DNA of 64,000 bases from Nitrospirota bacterium. GTDB lineage: Bacteria > Nitrospirota > Thermodesulfovibrionia > Thermodesulfovibrionales > Magnetobacteriaceae. The notes under the pieces were generated by a model. That model ran no database searches, had not been told where the DNA came from, and saw nothing but the letters and a program-made list of their open reading frames with translations. The stretch covers positions 372,001-436,000 of the forward strand of contig JADFXG010000001.1 of NCBI GenBank assembly GCA_015233895.1. The letters run 5' to 3'. Positions 29,392-38,281 of the stretch are shown here, one piece after another. A program made the position numbers and the translations under genes. Numbering within the stretch: position 1 is the first letter of the stretch; each line of letters starts with the position of its first letter.

Positions 29392-29451
29392 TAAGATACA
29401 TAGGTGAGGGATGTTTTTGGGCAGAAGCGTAACGAGCAAACAGGAGTAAAC

Positions 29452-31317
29452 ATGGAATCGTTAGAGCTGTTTTTTAGAAATAATATGGACTTCGTGTTTC
29501 TTGTGTATGGATTTTCTTTTGTTTTTATGGGTGTTGCCTTATTGTTACGGCAAAAAAGTGACGGACAATTTAAACTGGCAAAAGTCATCTGGCTATTGTC
29601 CTTATTTGCCGTGCTTCATGGTACAAATGAGTGGCTTGATATGTTGTTATTAACACACACTTCTTACAAAGTGCTAAAGATCGCATCACTTTTGTTTTTA
29701 ATTTCATCATTTTGTTTTCTATTTGAGTTTGGCAGGAAAACTTTGAGAATATGCGAGGATGAATCTGTAAGAAAAATTTCTCAATATTTAACGTGGTGGT
29801 TAGTGCCGGTGCTTTTAACATTTATCTTTATTGTCTCGTTTAATTCAGAATCGCCAATAAATACAGTTGGGACACTATCAAGATATTTTTTAGCGGTATC
29901 GGGTTCTTTTTTAACTGCAATCGGGTTGAGATTATACTGTAAAGAAACAGAATTAATAGAAAAATTAAACGTTAGAAAATATTTTTTAATTACTATAACA
30001 TTTTTTATACTCTATGGTTTTTTAGCTGGATTTATTGTTCCCAAAAGCGATTTTTTCCCTGCTAATATCATTAATACTGATACTTTCTTATCTTTTACAG
30101 GTATTCCTGTTCAGGTATTCAGGGCAATTACTGCTTTTGTGATTGCTTTTTCTATGATTGGGGTACTTAAAATATTTAATTATGAAACAAAACAGAAGCT
30201 GCAAGAGACAATACAGGAATTACGTCTGCGGCAAGAGGATATAAGCCAAAACGCGAGAGTACATGAAGTTTTAAATTCAATACTTCGTGTATCACTATTG
30301 TCTGTTTCTCTGAGAAAGCAGCTTGAAGAGATTTTAGAAATCTTAATGTCAGTTCCGTGGTTGTCTTTACAAAAAAAAGGGTGTATATTCCTTTATGACG
30401 AAAAGTACGATGATCTCAGAATTGCAGCATATCATAATTTAAGTGATGCGCATTTATCGGCATGTGCCTCTGTTTCCCCTGGTAAATGTCTTTGTGGATT
30501 GTCTGCCTCTATGAAAGACGTAGTGTTTTCATCAGATTCTACAGATGAGAGGCACACCATCAGGTACAAAAACATGGAACCTCACGGCCACTATTGTGTC
30601 CCTGTTATACTGGACGAAAAACTTGTTGGAATACTAACTGTTTATTTAAATCATGGCCATATAAGAAATCACAATGAAGAGGTCTTTTTAAAAACAGTAG
30701 CAAACACTATAGCTGGAATAATAGTCAGAAAGAGATCTGAGCAAAAGATACATGACAGTGCTTTGACCCAAAATGTTATGAATCTGATATTAAACGTATC
30801 ACTTGAACTGATTCCATTAAATGAAAAACTACAGAAAGTGCTTGATATACTCAGTAACGTATCGTGGATTTCTGCAACATCATCAATGGGATGTATATTT
30901 ATAATTGAGGGCAACCCTGAAATGCTTGTAATGAAAGCCCACAGACAAATGCCTTTAAATGTATTCAGCACTTGCACCAGCCTCCCTCTGGGCAGGTGTT
31001 TATGCGGAACTGTTGCTAAGACTGGTAAAACGATATTTAAATCCTCGCTGGATGAAGACCATGACATTGTACTTAAAGGTATAGATAATCACGGACACTA
31101 TTGTATTCCCATAAAATCAAATACAAAAGTTTTAGGAGTTATAAATATATATGTAAAAGCCGGACATCAATATGACAAGCCGGAGGAAACTTTTTTAACG
31201 TCTGTTGCTGACATATTGGCCAGCGTAATTGAGCGTAAAGCCGTAGAGGATAAGATTGGACAGATGATGATTTTGGAGCGCTCACTTAAGGAAAGTGAAA
31301 AAAATACCGTCTGTTAG
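29452..31317 (+). CDS. Membrane sensor with tandem GAF domains, truncated by frameshift
   Basis: 621 aa. Residues 1-240 hold about seven hydrophobic helices, a 7TM-type sensor module. A coiled-coil linker follows, then two similar GAF domains (about 275-440 and 450-610). Each GAF has the same Cys/His pattern: G(K/R)CLCG, then D(E)RH or DEDHD, then HGHYC(V/I)P. The protein stops at SLKESEKNTVC. One base out of frame at the A7 tract near 31300, the sequence continues as a PAS start (KKYRLLVELAQEGIMAIDKN), so the original gene was longer and likely carried PAS and kinase or other output domains. ATG 29452 has AGGAG upstream; 29404 is a weaker start. As it stands it has no output domain. Confidence 0.75.
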   Translation: MESLELFFRNNMDFVFLVYGFSFVFMGVALLLRQKSDGQFKLAKVIWLLSLFAVLHGTNEWLDMLLLTHTSYKVLKIASLLFLISSFCFLFEFGRKTLRICEDESVRKISQYLTWWLVPVLLTFIFIVSFNSESPINTVGTLSRYFLAVSGSFLTAIGLRLYCKETELIEKLNVRKYFLITITFFILYGFLAGFIVPKSDFFPANIINTDTFLSFTGIPVQVFRAITAFVIAFSMIGVLKIFNYETKQKLQETIQELRLRQEDISQNARVHEVLNSILRVSLLSVSLRKQLEEILEILMSVPWLSLQKKGCIFLYDEKYDDLRIAAYHNLSDAHLSACASVSPGKCLCGLSASMKDVVFSSDSTDERHTIRYKNMEPHGHYCVPVILDEKLVGILTVYLNHGHIRNHNEEVFLKTVANTIAGIIVRKRSEQKIHDSALTQNVMNLILNVSLELIPLNEKLQKVLDILSNVSWISATSSMGCIFIIEGNPEMLVMKAHRQMPLNVFSTCTSLPLGRCLCGTVAKTGKTIFKSSLDEDHDIVLKGIDNHGHYCIPIKSNTKVLGVINIYVKAGHQYDKPEETFLTSVADILASVIERKAVEDKIGQMMILERSLKESEKNTVC

Positions 31318-31373
31318 TGGAACTTGCACAAGAGGGCATAATGGCTATTGATAAAAACGGCATGGAGTCATAA
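31296..31373 (+). pseudogene. Out-of-frame start of the lost PAS domain of the GAF sensor
   Basis: In the +1-shifted frame after the A7 run this stretch encodes KKYRLLVELAQEGIMAIDKN, closely matching the PAS start of the protein at 5748-6410 (NYRQLVQLSQEGIWAIDEEN). It ends after GMES at TAA 31371-31373. At GGAGTCATAAAACCC the sequence changes to a fragment of the acyltransferase gene, which marks the recombination junction. Confidence 0.65.
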
Positions 31374-31411
31374 AACCCAAAACTAACACTGTAAAACTCC
31401 TGATGCGTAGG
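31364..31411 (-). pseudogene. Third fragment of the ceramide-synthase-like gene
   Basis: On the minus strand it reads PTHQEFYSVSFGFYDS, matching RRHLEFHNDGVGFFGFYDS of the intact gene (32313-32256) with a small in-frame deletion. It lies just downstream of the intact gene's stop and forms the junction with the truncated sensor gene. It is too short to encode anything on its own. Confidence 0.65.
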
Positions 31412-31427
31412 CATTTAGTAAACCCCA

Positions 31428-32555
31428 CTATATCGGTTTTTCAAAAATCCTGAACGTTTTGTATAGCGAGCCGCCAATCATTTTAACCAGCATCTGAACC
31501 GGCAGGTTATCTTCTAAAATCCATGAAAATTCAACGGATGTAAATCCGTGTTTGCGGCATCCCTTAAATCCCTCCCTGAAAAGCAACGCGTCAACTCCCC
31601 GGTTTCTGTACCCGGCCTTGATACCCAAAAGCAAGAGTCTTGTCCCTTTTACCTTGCGTGAGTAATACAGTGCTTTGGCTATTGTCAGAGGGTTAAGTTT
31701 CCCCTTCATTTTTCTTAAAACTATATTAAAATCAGGAATGAGGCCTAAAAAACCTATCGGCTCACCGTTTTTTGAAGCTACTAAAGCCGTATCCGGCTCA
31801 ACCACCTGTTTAAGCCGTTTACCAAGGTACAAAAGTTCATCATCCGTAAGGGGGATGAATCCCCAGTTTTTCTCCCAGGCGCTGTTGTACACCTCTTTGA
31901 ATTTAGCAAGCTCCTCATAAAAGTGTCGCTTATCTACCTTTGTAACATAGACGCCGCTTTTTTCAGCTATCTGTGCCACTCGCTCCACTTTTTCAGGCAG
32001 CGCCTCCGGTATATCCGTTATGTAGGCATAGAGGTCCTTAGATTTACTCATTCCGTTAGATTCCATAAGCTCAATGTAGTAAGGCGGATTGTGCGGAGTC
32101 ATCAAAACCGGAGGATACTCAAACCCCTTGATAACAAAGCCACACTCCTCATTTGTTGAGAAATTCATAGGGCCTCGCATTACAGAGAGCCCGTGCGATT
32201 TCAGCTGAACCGCAACAGTATCAAGCAGTGCAGTGGTAACAGATTTATCATCTATTGAGTCATAAAACCCAAAAAATCCAACACCATCGTTATGAAACTC
32301 CAGATGCCTCCGGTTTACTATTGAGGCTATGCGGCCAACATAAGTATTGTCCCTAAGGGCAAGAAAATACTTAACATCGGCGTGTTTAAAGAAGGGGTTT
32401 TTCTCTGCCGAAAAATGCTCTTTGAGGTCATGGGTCAGTTCCGGGGTAAAAAAAGGGTCATCTTTGTGGAGCGTAAGTGGAAATTTAATAAAATCCACCA
32501 GCTGCCGTTTATCCGTTACCTCTTGTATCTGTATTGTATTATTTGATAACACCAA
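31428..32555 (-). CDS. GNAT-type N-acyltransferase, probable bacterial ceramide synthase (bCerS, YghO-like)
   Basis: 375 aa of the YghO-like GNAT group. Features are VGRIASIVNRRHLEFHND and GVGFFGFYDS at residues 73-103, MRGPMNFSTNEECGF near 130, and a C-terminal GNAT fold (PIGFLGLIPDFN, and LGIKAGYRNRGVDALLF as acyl-CoA loop). In Caulobacter a protein of this group is the ceramide synthase that N-acylates the sphingoid base. Here it overlaps the serine palmitoyltransferase gene by 17 bases, and a dehydrogenase of the CerR type comes first, so the three-gene context strongly favours that role. The start is TTG at 32555, with AGGG just upstream. No membrane segment is obvious. Function by context, not proven. 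Confidence 0.78.
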   Translation of the reverse strand: MVLSNNTIQIQEVTDKRQLVDFIKFPLTLHKDDPFFTPELTHDLKEHFSAEKNPFFKHADVKYFLALRDNTYVGRIASIVNRRHLEFHNDGVGFFGFYDSIDDKSVTTALLDTVAVQLKSHGLSVMRGPMNFSTNEECGFVIKGFEYPPVLMTPHNPPYYIELMESNGMSKSKDLYAYITDIPEALPEKVERVAQIAEKSGVYVTKVDKRHFYEELAKFKEVYNSAWEKNWGFIPLTDDELLYLGKRLKQVVEPDTALVASKNGEPIGFLGLIPDFNIVLRKMKGKLNPLTIAKALYYSRKVKGTRLLLLGIKAGYRNRGVDALLFREGFKGCRKHGFTSVEFSWILEDNLPVQMLVKMIGGSLYKTFRIFEKPI

Positions 32556-33774
32556 ATGCCCTGCCTGTTTTTTGAAAAGCGCTCAGAATAATATCAAGGT
32601 GTTCATCGGTGTGTGTTGCCATATAACTAGTTCTGACAAGTGACATTCCGGGGGAGACAGCAGGGGAGACTGCCACATTTACAAATACCCCCTCATCATG
32701 TAGCATCTTGCACATCTTATAAGCCAGTTCATCCTCTCCAACGATTACAGGCACAATGGGAGTCTGTGTGTGGCCTATTTTAAACCCCATTGACTTAAAC
32801 CCCTCCATCATCTTTCTTGTGTTTTTCCACAGATTTTCCATTCGCTCCGGTTCACTCTCTATAATATCCAGCGCTGCGCTTACTGTGGCTGTTGCTGCCG
32901 GAGTTGGGCTAGCACTGAACATTAAGGACCTCGCACAGTGTTTTATGTAATGTATTATATCCTCTTTGCCGGCTATAAAGCCGCCTACAGAGGCCAGTGA
33001 TTTGCTGTAAGTACCCATGATGAGATCCACCTCGCTCTCTAAACCAAAGTGCTCCGCCGTTCCCCGTCCAGTACGGCCCAGCACTCCTATTCCATGAGCG
33101 TCATCCACCATTACTTTGGAATTGTACTTTTTGGCCACAGTTACAAGGCCGGGCAGGTTTACAATGTCACCCTCCATGCTAAAAACGCCATCCACCACAG
33201 TAAGAGTGCTTCTACCACTCTCTGAGACCTCTTTTAGCACTCGTTCATAGTCCTCCATGTTGTTATGGCGAAACTTTTTAACCTCTCCGTAGGAAAGCCT
33301 GCAACCGTCTATTATACTTGCATGGTTCATCTTATCCAGGACAGCGGTATCATCTTTTCCGACAAGGGCTGAAATAACGCCAAGGTTTACCTGAAAACCT
33401 GTTGTAAAAATCAGAGCCGCCTCTGTCTTCATAAATTTAGCCAACTTATTTTCCAAAGCAACGTGTATATCCAGAGTGCCATTTAAAAATCTGGAACCGG
33501 CACAACCTGTACCGTATAGCCTGGTTGCCTCTATAGCCGCTTCTTTTACCTTAGGATGACTGGTAAGCCCCAGATAGTTATTTGAGCCTGCCATGACAAC
33601 CTGCCGCCCGTTTATTGTCACCATAGGGTCCTGAGCACTCTCTATCATTCTGAAATACGGATAAAGCCCCAGCGCCATAACATCTTTTGCTCTGGTAAAC
33701 TTATAGCACTTATCAAATATTGATTTTGAGTTTTCTATAGCCATTTGTGTATTTTGTACCAGTTTGCCGTCCAC
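32539..33774 (-). CDS. spt: Serine palmitoyltransferase (PLP-dependent alpha-oxoamine synthase)
   Basis: 411 aa. It condenses L-serine with acyl-CoA or acyl-ACP to 3-ketosphinganine. Alpha-oxoamine synthase features: GSNNYLGL, GTGCAGSRFLNGT, VDDAHGIGVLGRTGRG and the PLP lysine K258 in MGTYSKSLASVGGF. GTYSKSLAS(V/L)GG and the N-terminal GLYPYFR are typical of bacterial SPT rather than of KBL or BioF (which carry GTLGKA). The flanking genes, a CerR-like reductase and a bCerS-like acyltransferase, support SPT over glycine C-acetyltransferase. GTG 33774 has AGAGGG six bases upstream; ATG 33744 is an alternative. The cerR and bCerS frames overlap it at both ends. Confidence 0.88.
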   Translation of the reverse strand: MDGKLVQNTQMAIENSKSIFDKCYKFTRAKDVMALGLYPYFRMIESAQDPMVTINGRQVVMAGSNNYLGLTSHPKVKEAAIEATRLYGTGCAGSRFLNGTLDIHVALENKLAKFMKTEAALIFTTGFQVNLGVISALVGKDDTAVLDKMNHASIIDGCRLSYGEVKKFRHNNMEDYERVLKEVSESGRSTLTVVDGVFSMEGDIVNLPGLVTVAKKYNSKVMVDDAHGIGVLGRTGRGTAEHFGLESEVDLIMGTYSKSLASVGGFIAGKEDIIHYIKHCARSLMFSASPTPAATATVSAALDIIESEPERMENLWKNTRKMMEGFKSMGFKIGHTQTPIVPVIVGEDELAYKMCKMLHDEGVFVNVAVSPAVSPGMSLVRTSYMATHTDEHLDIILSAFQKTGRAFGVIK

Positions 33775-34697
33775 TTAATTCCCTCTCTCAGAGTTATCTC
33801 CGGTTTAAATGAAAAATCATTCACCGCATCTTCGCAATTGCATGTCCAGTGTGTGTGTTTAAGTTCAGCCATCTTGTCAGGGTTTATTATGCTTGATTTT
33901 GTCAGTTTTTGTATTATTTTGGCAATGAAAGGAATTGCACCTTGCGGAATTCTGAGTTTAATGTATTTGCAGTTAAGCTCAGTGGCTATTGTATCGGCAA
34001 GAAACTCGTTAGAATACGTTTCAGTATCGGTAAGATAGTATGTTTTCCCGACAGTGTTTTCGGTCTTTACCGAGTTTGCGATGCCTCTTGCCAGATCCTC
34101 CACATAGATAAAGGAATAGAAGGATGTACCCCAAAAGGGCAGATATCCGCTTTTAACCATCTTAAACAACATATAGAAGTCCTTGTCTCTGGGGCCATAA
34201 ACCGCAGGCGGTCTTATTATGGTAACCGGAATCTCATCACTTTGCCTTATGACAGCCTCCTCACCCTGAAGCTTACTTCTGCCGTATTCGGAGACAGGAT
34301 TAGGAGGTGAACAGGGACAAAGCGGCACGCCATTCAAAGACGGCCCTCCAACTGCAAGACTGCTGATATAGACAAATCTTTTTACGTTTTTATTATACCG
34401 GATCACATTTTTAATCAGATTATCCGTGCCGGTTACGTTTGTAGAATAGAAATCCCCTATGTTTGCAGCCTTTGTAAGCCCCGCAAGGTGAAACACATAA
34501 TCAAACTCCTCAGTAATTTTGGGCAGAATCTCCTGTTGCAAACAGTCACCCAGCATCTTTTTAACCGGATGATTCTCAATCCACTTCAAATTAGAGTCGC
34601 CTCTGACAAGACATGTGACATTGTACCTCTGCCTCACCAATTCCTCAACAAGGTGGCTTCCTATAAAACCAGTTGCTCCGGTTACGAGTGCTTTCAT
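33735..34697 (-). CDS. NAD(P)-dependent reductase of the extended SDR family, CerR-like
   Basis: 320 aa. The N-terminal Rossmann motif is VTGATGFIGSHLVEEL, the catalytic pair is YGRSK (Tyr and Lys), and the SSLAVGG serine region is present. It is an extended short-chain dehydrogenase, usually annotated as a NAD-dependent epimerase. Upstream of spt and bCerS the best candidate function is ceramide reductase (CerR), which in Caulobacter reduces the 3-keto group of the acylated product. It could instead act on a sugar nucleotide, but the overlapping gene order argues against that. A -10 box, TATAAT, lies ten bases before its ATG with no ribosome binding site. Confidence 0.8.
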   Translation of the reverse strand: MKALVTGATGFIGSHLVEELVRQRYNVTCLVRGDSNLKWIENHPVKKMLGDCLQQEILPKITEEFDYVFHLAGLTKAANIGDFYSTNVTGTDNLIKNVIRYNKNVKRFVYISSLAVGGPSLNGVPLCPCSPPNPVSEYGRSKLQGEEAVIRQSDEIPVTIIRPPAVYGPRDKDFYMLFKMVKSGYLPFWGTSFYSFIYVEDLARGIANSVKTENTVGKTYYLTDTETYSNEFLADTIATELNCKYIKLRIPQGAIPFIAKIIQKLTKSSIINPDKMAELKHTHWTCNCEDAVNDFSFKPEITLREGIKWTANWYKIHKWL

Positions 34698-34707
34698 AAT
34701 TATTACA

Positions 34708-34713
34708 ATTATA
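34708..34713 (-). promoter_or_regulatory. -10 element of the ceramide operon
   Basis: TATAAT on the minus strand (within GTATATAATTG), 10 bases before the cerR ATG. No ribosome binding site separates it from the start, so a very short leader is expected. The -35 is not clear. Confidence 0.4.
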
Positions 34714-34798
34714 TACGATTTCAGAGTCTTTTTTCTTGTGTTTTTGTTTATACTATGAAAATATTATTTTTGGTTTAATATAAAGGGATACATTCAGC

Positions 34799-35323
34799 GT
34801 GGAAAAGGCCGAACAAACAGCAATAATCGAAGCTCTGTTATTTATAGCCGGAGACCCTCTGTCTATTGATGATATAAAAAGACATACCAATTTAACGGAT
34901 GCTGAGATATTATCCTCCTTGACAACCCTTATAAATGCCTATAAGGACAGAAATGGCGGGATACTGGTAGCAGAGATAGCCGGCGGCTATCAAATGACAA
35001 CAAATCCTGCTTATGCGCAGTGGGCAAAGGTGCTAAAAAAAAATAAATCTATGGGGAAACTCTCCATTGCTGCCCTTGAAACGCTTTCCATTGTGGCATA
35101 CAAACAGCCCATTACAAGAGTTGAGATTGAGGAAATACGAGGGGTGGGTTCCGACTGGACTCTTAAGATTTTACTTGAAAGAAATTTAGTAAAAATCACA
35201 GGCCGCAAAGATGCACCCGGAAAGCCCCTTCTTTTTGGTACCACAAGGGAGTTCCTTCAGTACTTTGGCCTTAAAAACATAGCAGATTTGCCAACACTTA
35301 AGGAATTCACTAAAGATGTGTAA
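34799..35323 (+). CDS. scpB: Segregation and condensation protein B
   Basis: 174 aa. ScpB is the winged-helix partner of the SMC-ScpA condensin in chromosome segregation. Diagnostic stretches: IIEALLFIAGDPLS at the N-terminus, SIAALETLSIVAYKQPITR and IEEIRGVGSDWTLKILLERNL, then GRKDAPGKPLLFGTT. GTG 34799 with AAAGGGAT upstream is the start. scpA is not beside it, which is unusual because the two often pair. The 435 bases downstream hold only a transposase fragment before leuS. Confidence 0.95.
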   Translation: MEKAEQTAIIEALLFIAGDPLSIDDIKRHTNLTDAEILSSLTTLINAYKDRNGGILVAEIAGGYQMTTNPAYAQWAKVLKKNKSMGKLSIAALETLSIVAYKQPITRVEIEEIRGVGSDWTLKILLERNLVKITGRKDAPGKPLLFGTTREFLQYFGLKNIADLPTLKEFTKDV

Positions 35324-35508
35324 TGCAATTGTGTATGTAACTGGCTAAATCTCAACATTTACTCAAGGCCATCAACGATTTAAACCTTAACCCCTAAATC
35401 CGTTATAGAGGTGTGAAAAAAAGTTAAAAGCCCTCGTGCTTCAATGTATTCAGAAGATATAAAATATCTACTTGCAAGGTTAACAAAAAAATCAGCGGGG
35501 CTAATATT

Positions 35509-35709
35509 ATGATACACGAAAGATTATTTCAGTTCAAATTTGGGAGGACCCATGAAAATTTAACAGTGCATGGAGAGTTGGCGCTGATGGCAGAATTCAA
35601 CAACGGTTTAAGGCTAAGAGAGTTAGTAAATAAATATTTACCAATTATCGGAGAACTACATTTCCTATATCGGATTTCGGGAGAATGTTTACATAGGTAT
35701 GGCGGTTAG
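35509..35709 (+). pseudogene. Transposase N-terminal fragment, IS1380-like
   Basis: 66 codons with FQFKFGRTHENLTVHGELAL followed by MAEFNNGLRLRELVNKYLP. This matches the pattern at the N-terminus of IS1380-family transposases (FxxxxTxExLTxHxGLxLxxEF...GLxxLxxxxLPxPG). The remainder of a transposase (about 400 aa, with the DDE residues) is missing; the frame ends after GECLHRYGG. The rest of 35324-35758 is AT-rich with no other feature recognised, and no clear terminal inverted repeats were seen. An old insertion remnant is likely. Confidence 0.6.
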
Positions 35710-35758
35710 TTTAGTATATACACGCAGGCTATGAAATTGTTTTTGGGAGGTTACTCTT

Positions 35759-38281
35759 TTGGACGAAAAATATAATGCTTTAAAAATAGAGTCAAAATGG
35801 CAAAGATTTTGGCAGGAGACAGGGCTCAATAAGACTGTATCCAAAAGCAGCAAGCCAAAATTTTACTGCCTTGAGATGTTTCCCTATCCATCCGGTAAAA
35901 TCCACATGGGTCACATCAGAAATTACGTAATCGGCGATGTCATCACACGCTATAAGCGAATGCGCGGGTATAATGTGCTTCATCCGATGGGATGGGATGC
36001 TTTTGGTCTGCCTGCCGAAAACGCTGCCATAAACAGCGGCACACATCCATCTAAGTGGACATTTGAAAACATTGAGTACATGAAAGCTCAGATTAATAAA
36101 ATCGGATGCAGCTACGACTGGGACAGAGAGGTCACCACCTGCAGCCCGGAGTATTATAAGTGGAACCAGTGGTTCTTTATCCAGATGCTTAAACGCGGAC
36201 TTGCCTATAAGAAAAACTCCTTTGTCAACTGGTGCAGTCACTGTGCCACGGTGCTTGCAAACGAACAGGTGATTGACACCCGGTGCTGGAGATGCGATAC
36301 GGTGGTAGAGCAAAAGGAACTTGAGCAGTGGTTTTTTAAAATCACGGCTTATGCCGAGGAGTTACTGGCTGCCTGTGATACGCTAAACGGCTGGCCTCAG
36401 CATGTGGTAGCCATGCAGAGGAACTGGATAGGGAAAAGCCGTGGCGTTGAGATGGATTTCCCGATAGACGGATCTGATTTAAAGATAAAAATATTCACCA
36501 CACGCCCGGATACCCTCTTTGGCGCAACATTTGTCTGCGTTGCTCCGATTCATCCCATAGCCGACATCATAATGGACGATAAGAATGCCCTTAATGATGT
36601 GAAATCATTTTATGGTAATGAAGAGGAAAAGCGAGGGGTTTTTACCGGTAAGTACGCAATTAATCCGATAAATAACGAAAAAATTCCAATTTATGCCGCT
36701 AATTTTGTTCTAATGGATTATGGCACAGGCGCCATAATGTCGGTACCGGCACATGACCAGAGGGATTACGATTTTGCAAAGAAATACGGGTTACCAGTAA
36801 GAGAGGTTATTGTGCGTGAGAAAAATGCCGCCCCATCAACTGAGCTTACCGAGGCATACGAGGATGAGGGGTATCTTATAAACTCAGGGCAATTCAGTGG
36901 GCTTCATAATAAAACTGCAATTGAGCAAATTGGCCAGCATATAGAGAGTACCTCTATGGGCAGAGTCGTAACCAACTACAAGCTAAGAGACTGGGGCATA
37001 TCCCGGCAGCGGTACTGGGGAACTCCTATACCGGTTGTTTACTGTAAAAACTGCGGTGTGGTGCCGGTAAAGGATGAGGATCTTCCGGTAATACTGCCTG
37101 ATAACGTCACACTTAAAGGAATGGGAGGCTCACCGCTTTCCGGGGTTTCCGGTTTTATAAATGCAACGTGTCCCACTTGCGGATCAGCTGCACGGCGTGA
37201 GACCGACACTATGGATACGTTTGTGGATTCCTCGTGGTACTTTGTACGGTACTGTTCGGAAAAAGATGCTGCACCCCTGGATAAGAACAATATAGACTTG
37301 TTTATGCCGGTAGATCAGTACATTGGAGGTGTTGAGCATGCCGTGCTTCATCTGCTGTATTCAAGATTTTTTAGCCGTGTTCTGAGAGACATAGGCATTG
37401 TGAGTTTTGATGAACCTTTTAAAAATCTCCTTACTCAGGGAATGGTCTGTAAGGAAACCCTGAAGTGTAACGAGCATGGCTGGCTTTTTCCCGATGAAAC
37501 CCAAAACGGAAACTGCATTCATTGCAAAAACGCTGTGATACGTGGCCGAACTGAGAAAATGTCCAAGTCAAAGAAAAATCTGGTGACTCCGGATGAGATA
37601 ACCGGCAGGTACGGCGCCGATACGGCACGGGTGTTTTCACTGTTTGCAGCACCTCCGGAAAAAGACATTGAGTGGTCGGCTCAGGGAGTTGAGGGCGCCT
37701 ACAGATTTCTTAACAGGCTTTGGAATCTGTTATATAGTTATGCTGATAAAATAAAAACTATTAACATAAACCCAGAAAAATTAAGCGGTAAATTAGTAAG
37801 AAAAACCCATCAGACAATAAAAAAAGTGACAGGCTCAATTGAGCGTGATTACCACTTTAACACGGCTATTGCGTCCCTGATGGAGCTTCTTAACGAAATA
37901 TCGGCATTTAAACCCGCGGATATGGCAGATTACGCCTCCCTTAAGTTTGCCTTTAAATCCCTGACGCTGCTGCTTAGTCCGTTTGCGCCGCATCTGTGTG
38001 AGGAGTTGTGGGCACTAATAGGTGATGGGAGGTCAATATTTTTAGCGCAATGGCCGGCCTATGATGAAATTGCAGCTAAAGAAGAGGAAATTGAGCTGGT
38101 GGTTCAGATTAACGGCAAGGTCAGGGCAAAGATGATGATACCTGCCGATTCCGATGATAATGCAGTAAAAGAGGCCGCCCTTAGCCATGAAAAAATACAA
38201 GACTCCGTTACGGGTAAAAAAATAAAGCAACTGCATGTCATCAGGGGCAGACTTGTAAACATTGTATTAGAGAATGTTTAA
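35759..38281 (+). CDS. leuS: Leucine-tRNA ligase
   Basis: 840 aa, class I aminoacyl-tRNA synthetase. The HIGH motif appears as HMGH in PYPSGKIHMGHIRNY, and the KMSKS motif is KMSKSKKN. The zinc-ribbon CSHCATVLANEQV and the CP1 editing domain with TTRPDTLFGATFV and GTGAIMSVPAHD are present, as is the C-terminal domain ending in IVLEN. TTG 35759, just after a GGGAGG, is the start. The leuS-lptE-holA order is a widely conserved bacterial cluster; leuS overlaps lptE by eight bases. Confidence 0.98.
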   Translation: MDEKYNALKIESKWQRFWQETGLNKTVSKSSKPKFYCLEMFPYPSGKIHMGHIRNYVIGDVITRYKRMRGYNVLHPMGWDAFGLPAENAAINSGTHPSKWTFENIEYMKAQINKIGCSYDWDREVTTCSPEYYKWNQWFFIQMLKRGLAYKKNSFVNWCSHCATVLANEQVIDTRCWRCDTVVEQKELEQWFFKITAYAEELLAACDTLNGWPQHVVAMQRNWIGKSRGVEMDFPIDGSDLKIKIFTTRPDTLFGATFVCVAPIHPIADIIMDDKNALNDVKSFYGNEEEKRGVFTGKYAINPINNEKIPIYAANFVLMDYGTGAIMSVPAHDQRDYDFAKKYGLPVREVIVREKNAAPSTELTEAYEDEGYLINSGQFSGLHNKTAIEQIGQHIESTSMGRVVTNYKLRDWGISRQRYWGTPIPVVYCKNCGVVPVKDEDLPVILPDNVTLKGMGGSPLSGVSGFINATCPTCGSAARRETDTMDTFVDSSWYFVRYCSEKDAAPLDKNNIDLFMPVDQYIGGVEHAVLHLLYSRFFSRVLRDIGIVSFDEPFKNLLTQGMVCKETLKCNEHGWLFPDETQNGNCIHCKNAVIRGRTEKMSKSKKNLVTPDEITGRYGADTARVFSLFAAPPEKDIEWSAQGVEGAYRFLNRLWNLLYSYADKIKTININPEKLSGKLVRKTHQTIKKVTGSIERDYHFNTAIASLMELLNEISAFKPADMADYASLKFAFKSLTLLLSPFAPHLCEELWALIGDGRSIFLAQWPAYDEIAAKEEEIELVVQINGKVRAKMMIPADSDDNAVKEAALSHEKIQDSVTGKKIKQLHVIRGRLVNIVLENV

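Noticed and set aside
32539-33774. Glycine C-acetyltransferase (kbl) or BioF
   Set aside because: The PLP-lysine region reads GTYSKSLASVGG instead of GTLGKA, the N-terminus has GLYPYFR, and no threonine dehydrogenase or biotin genes are adjacent.
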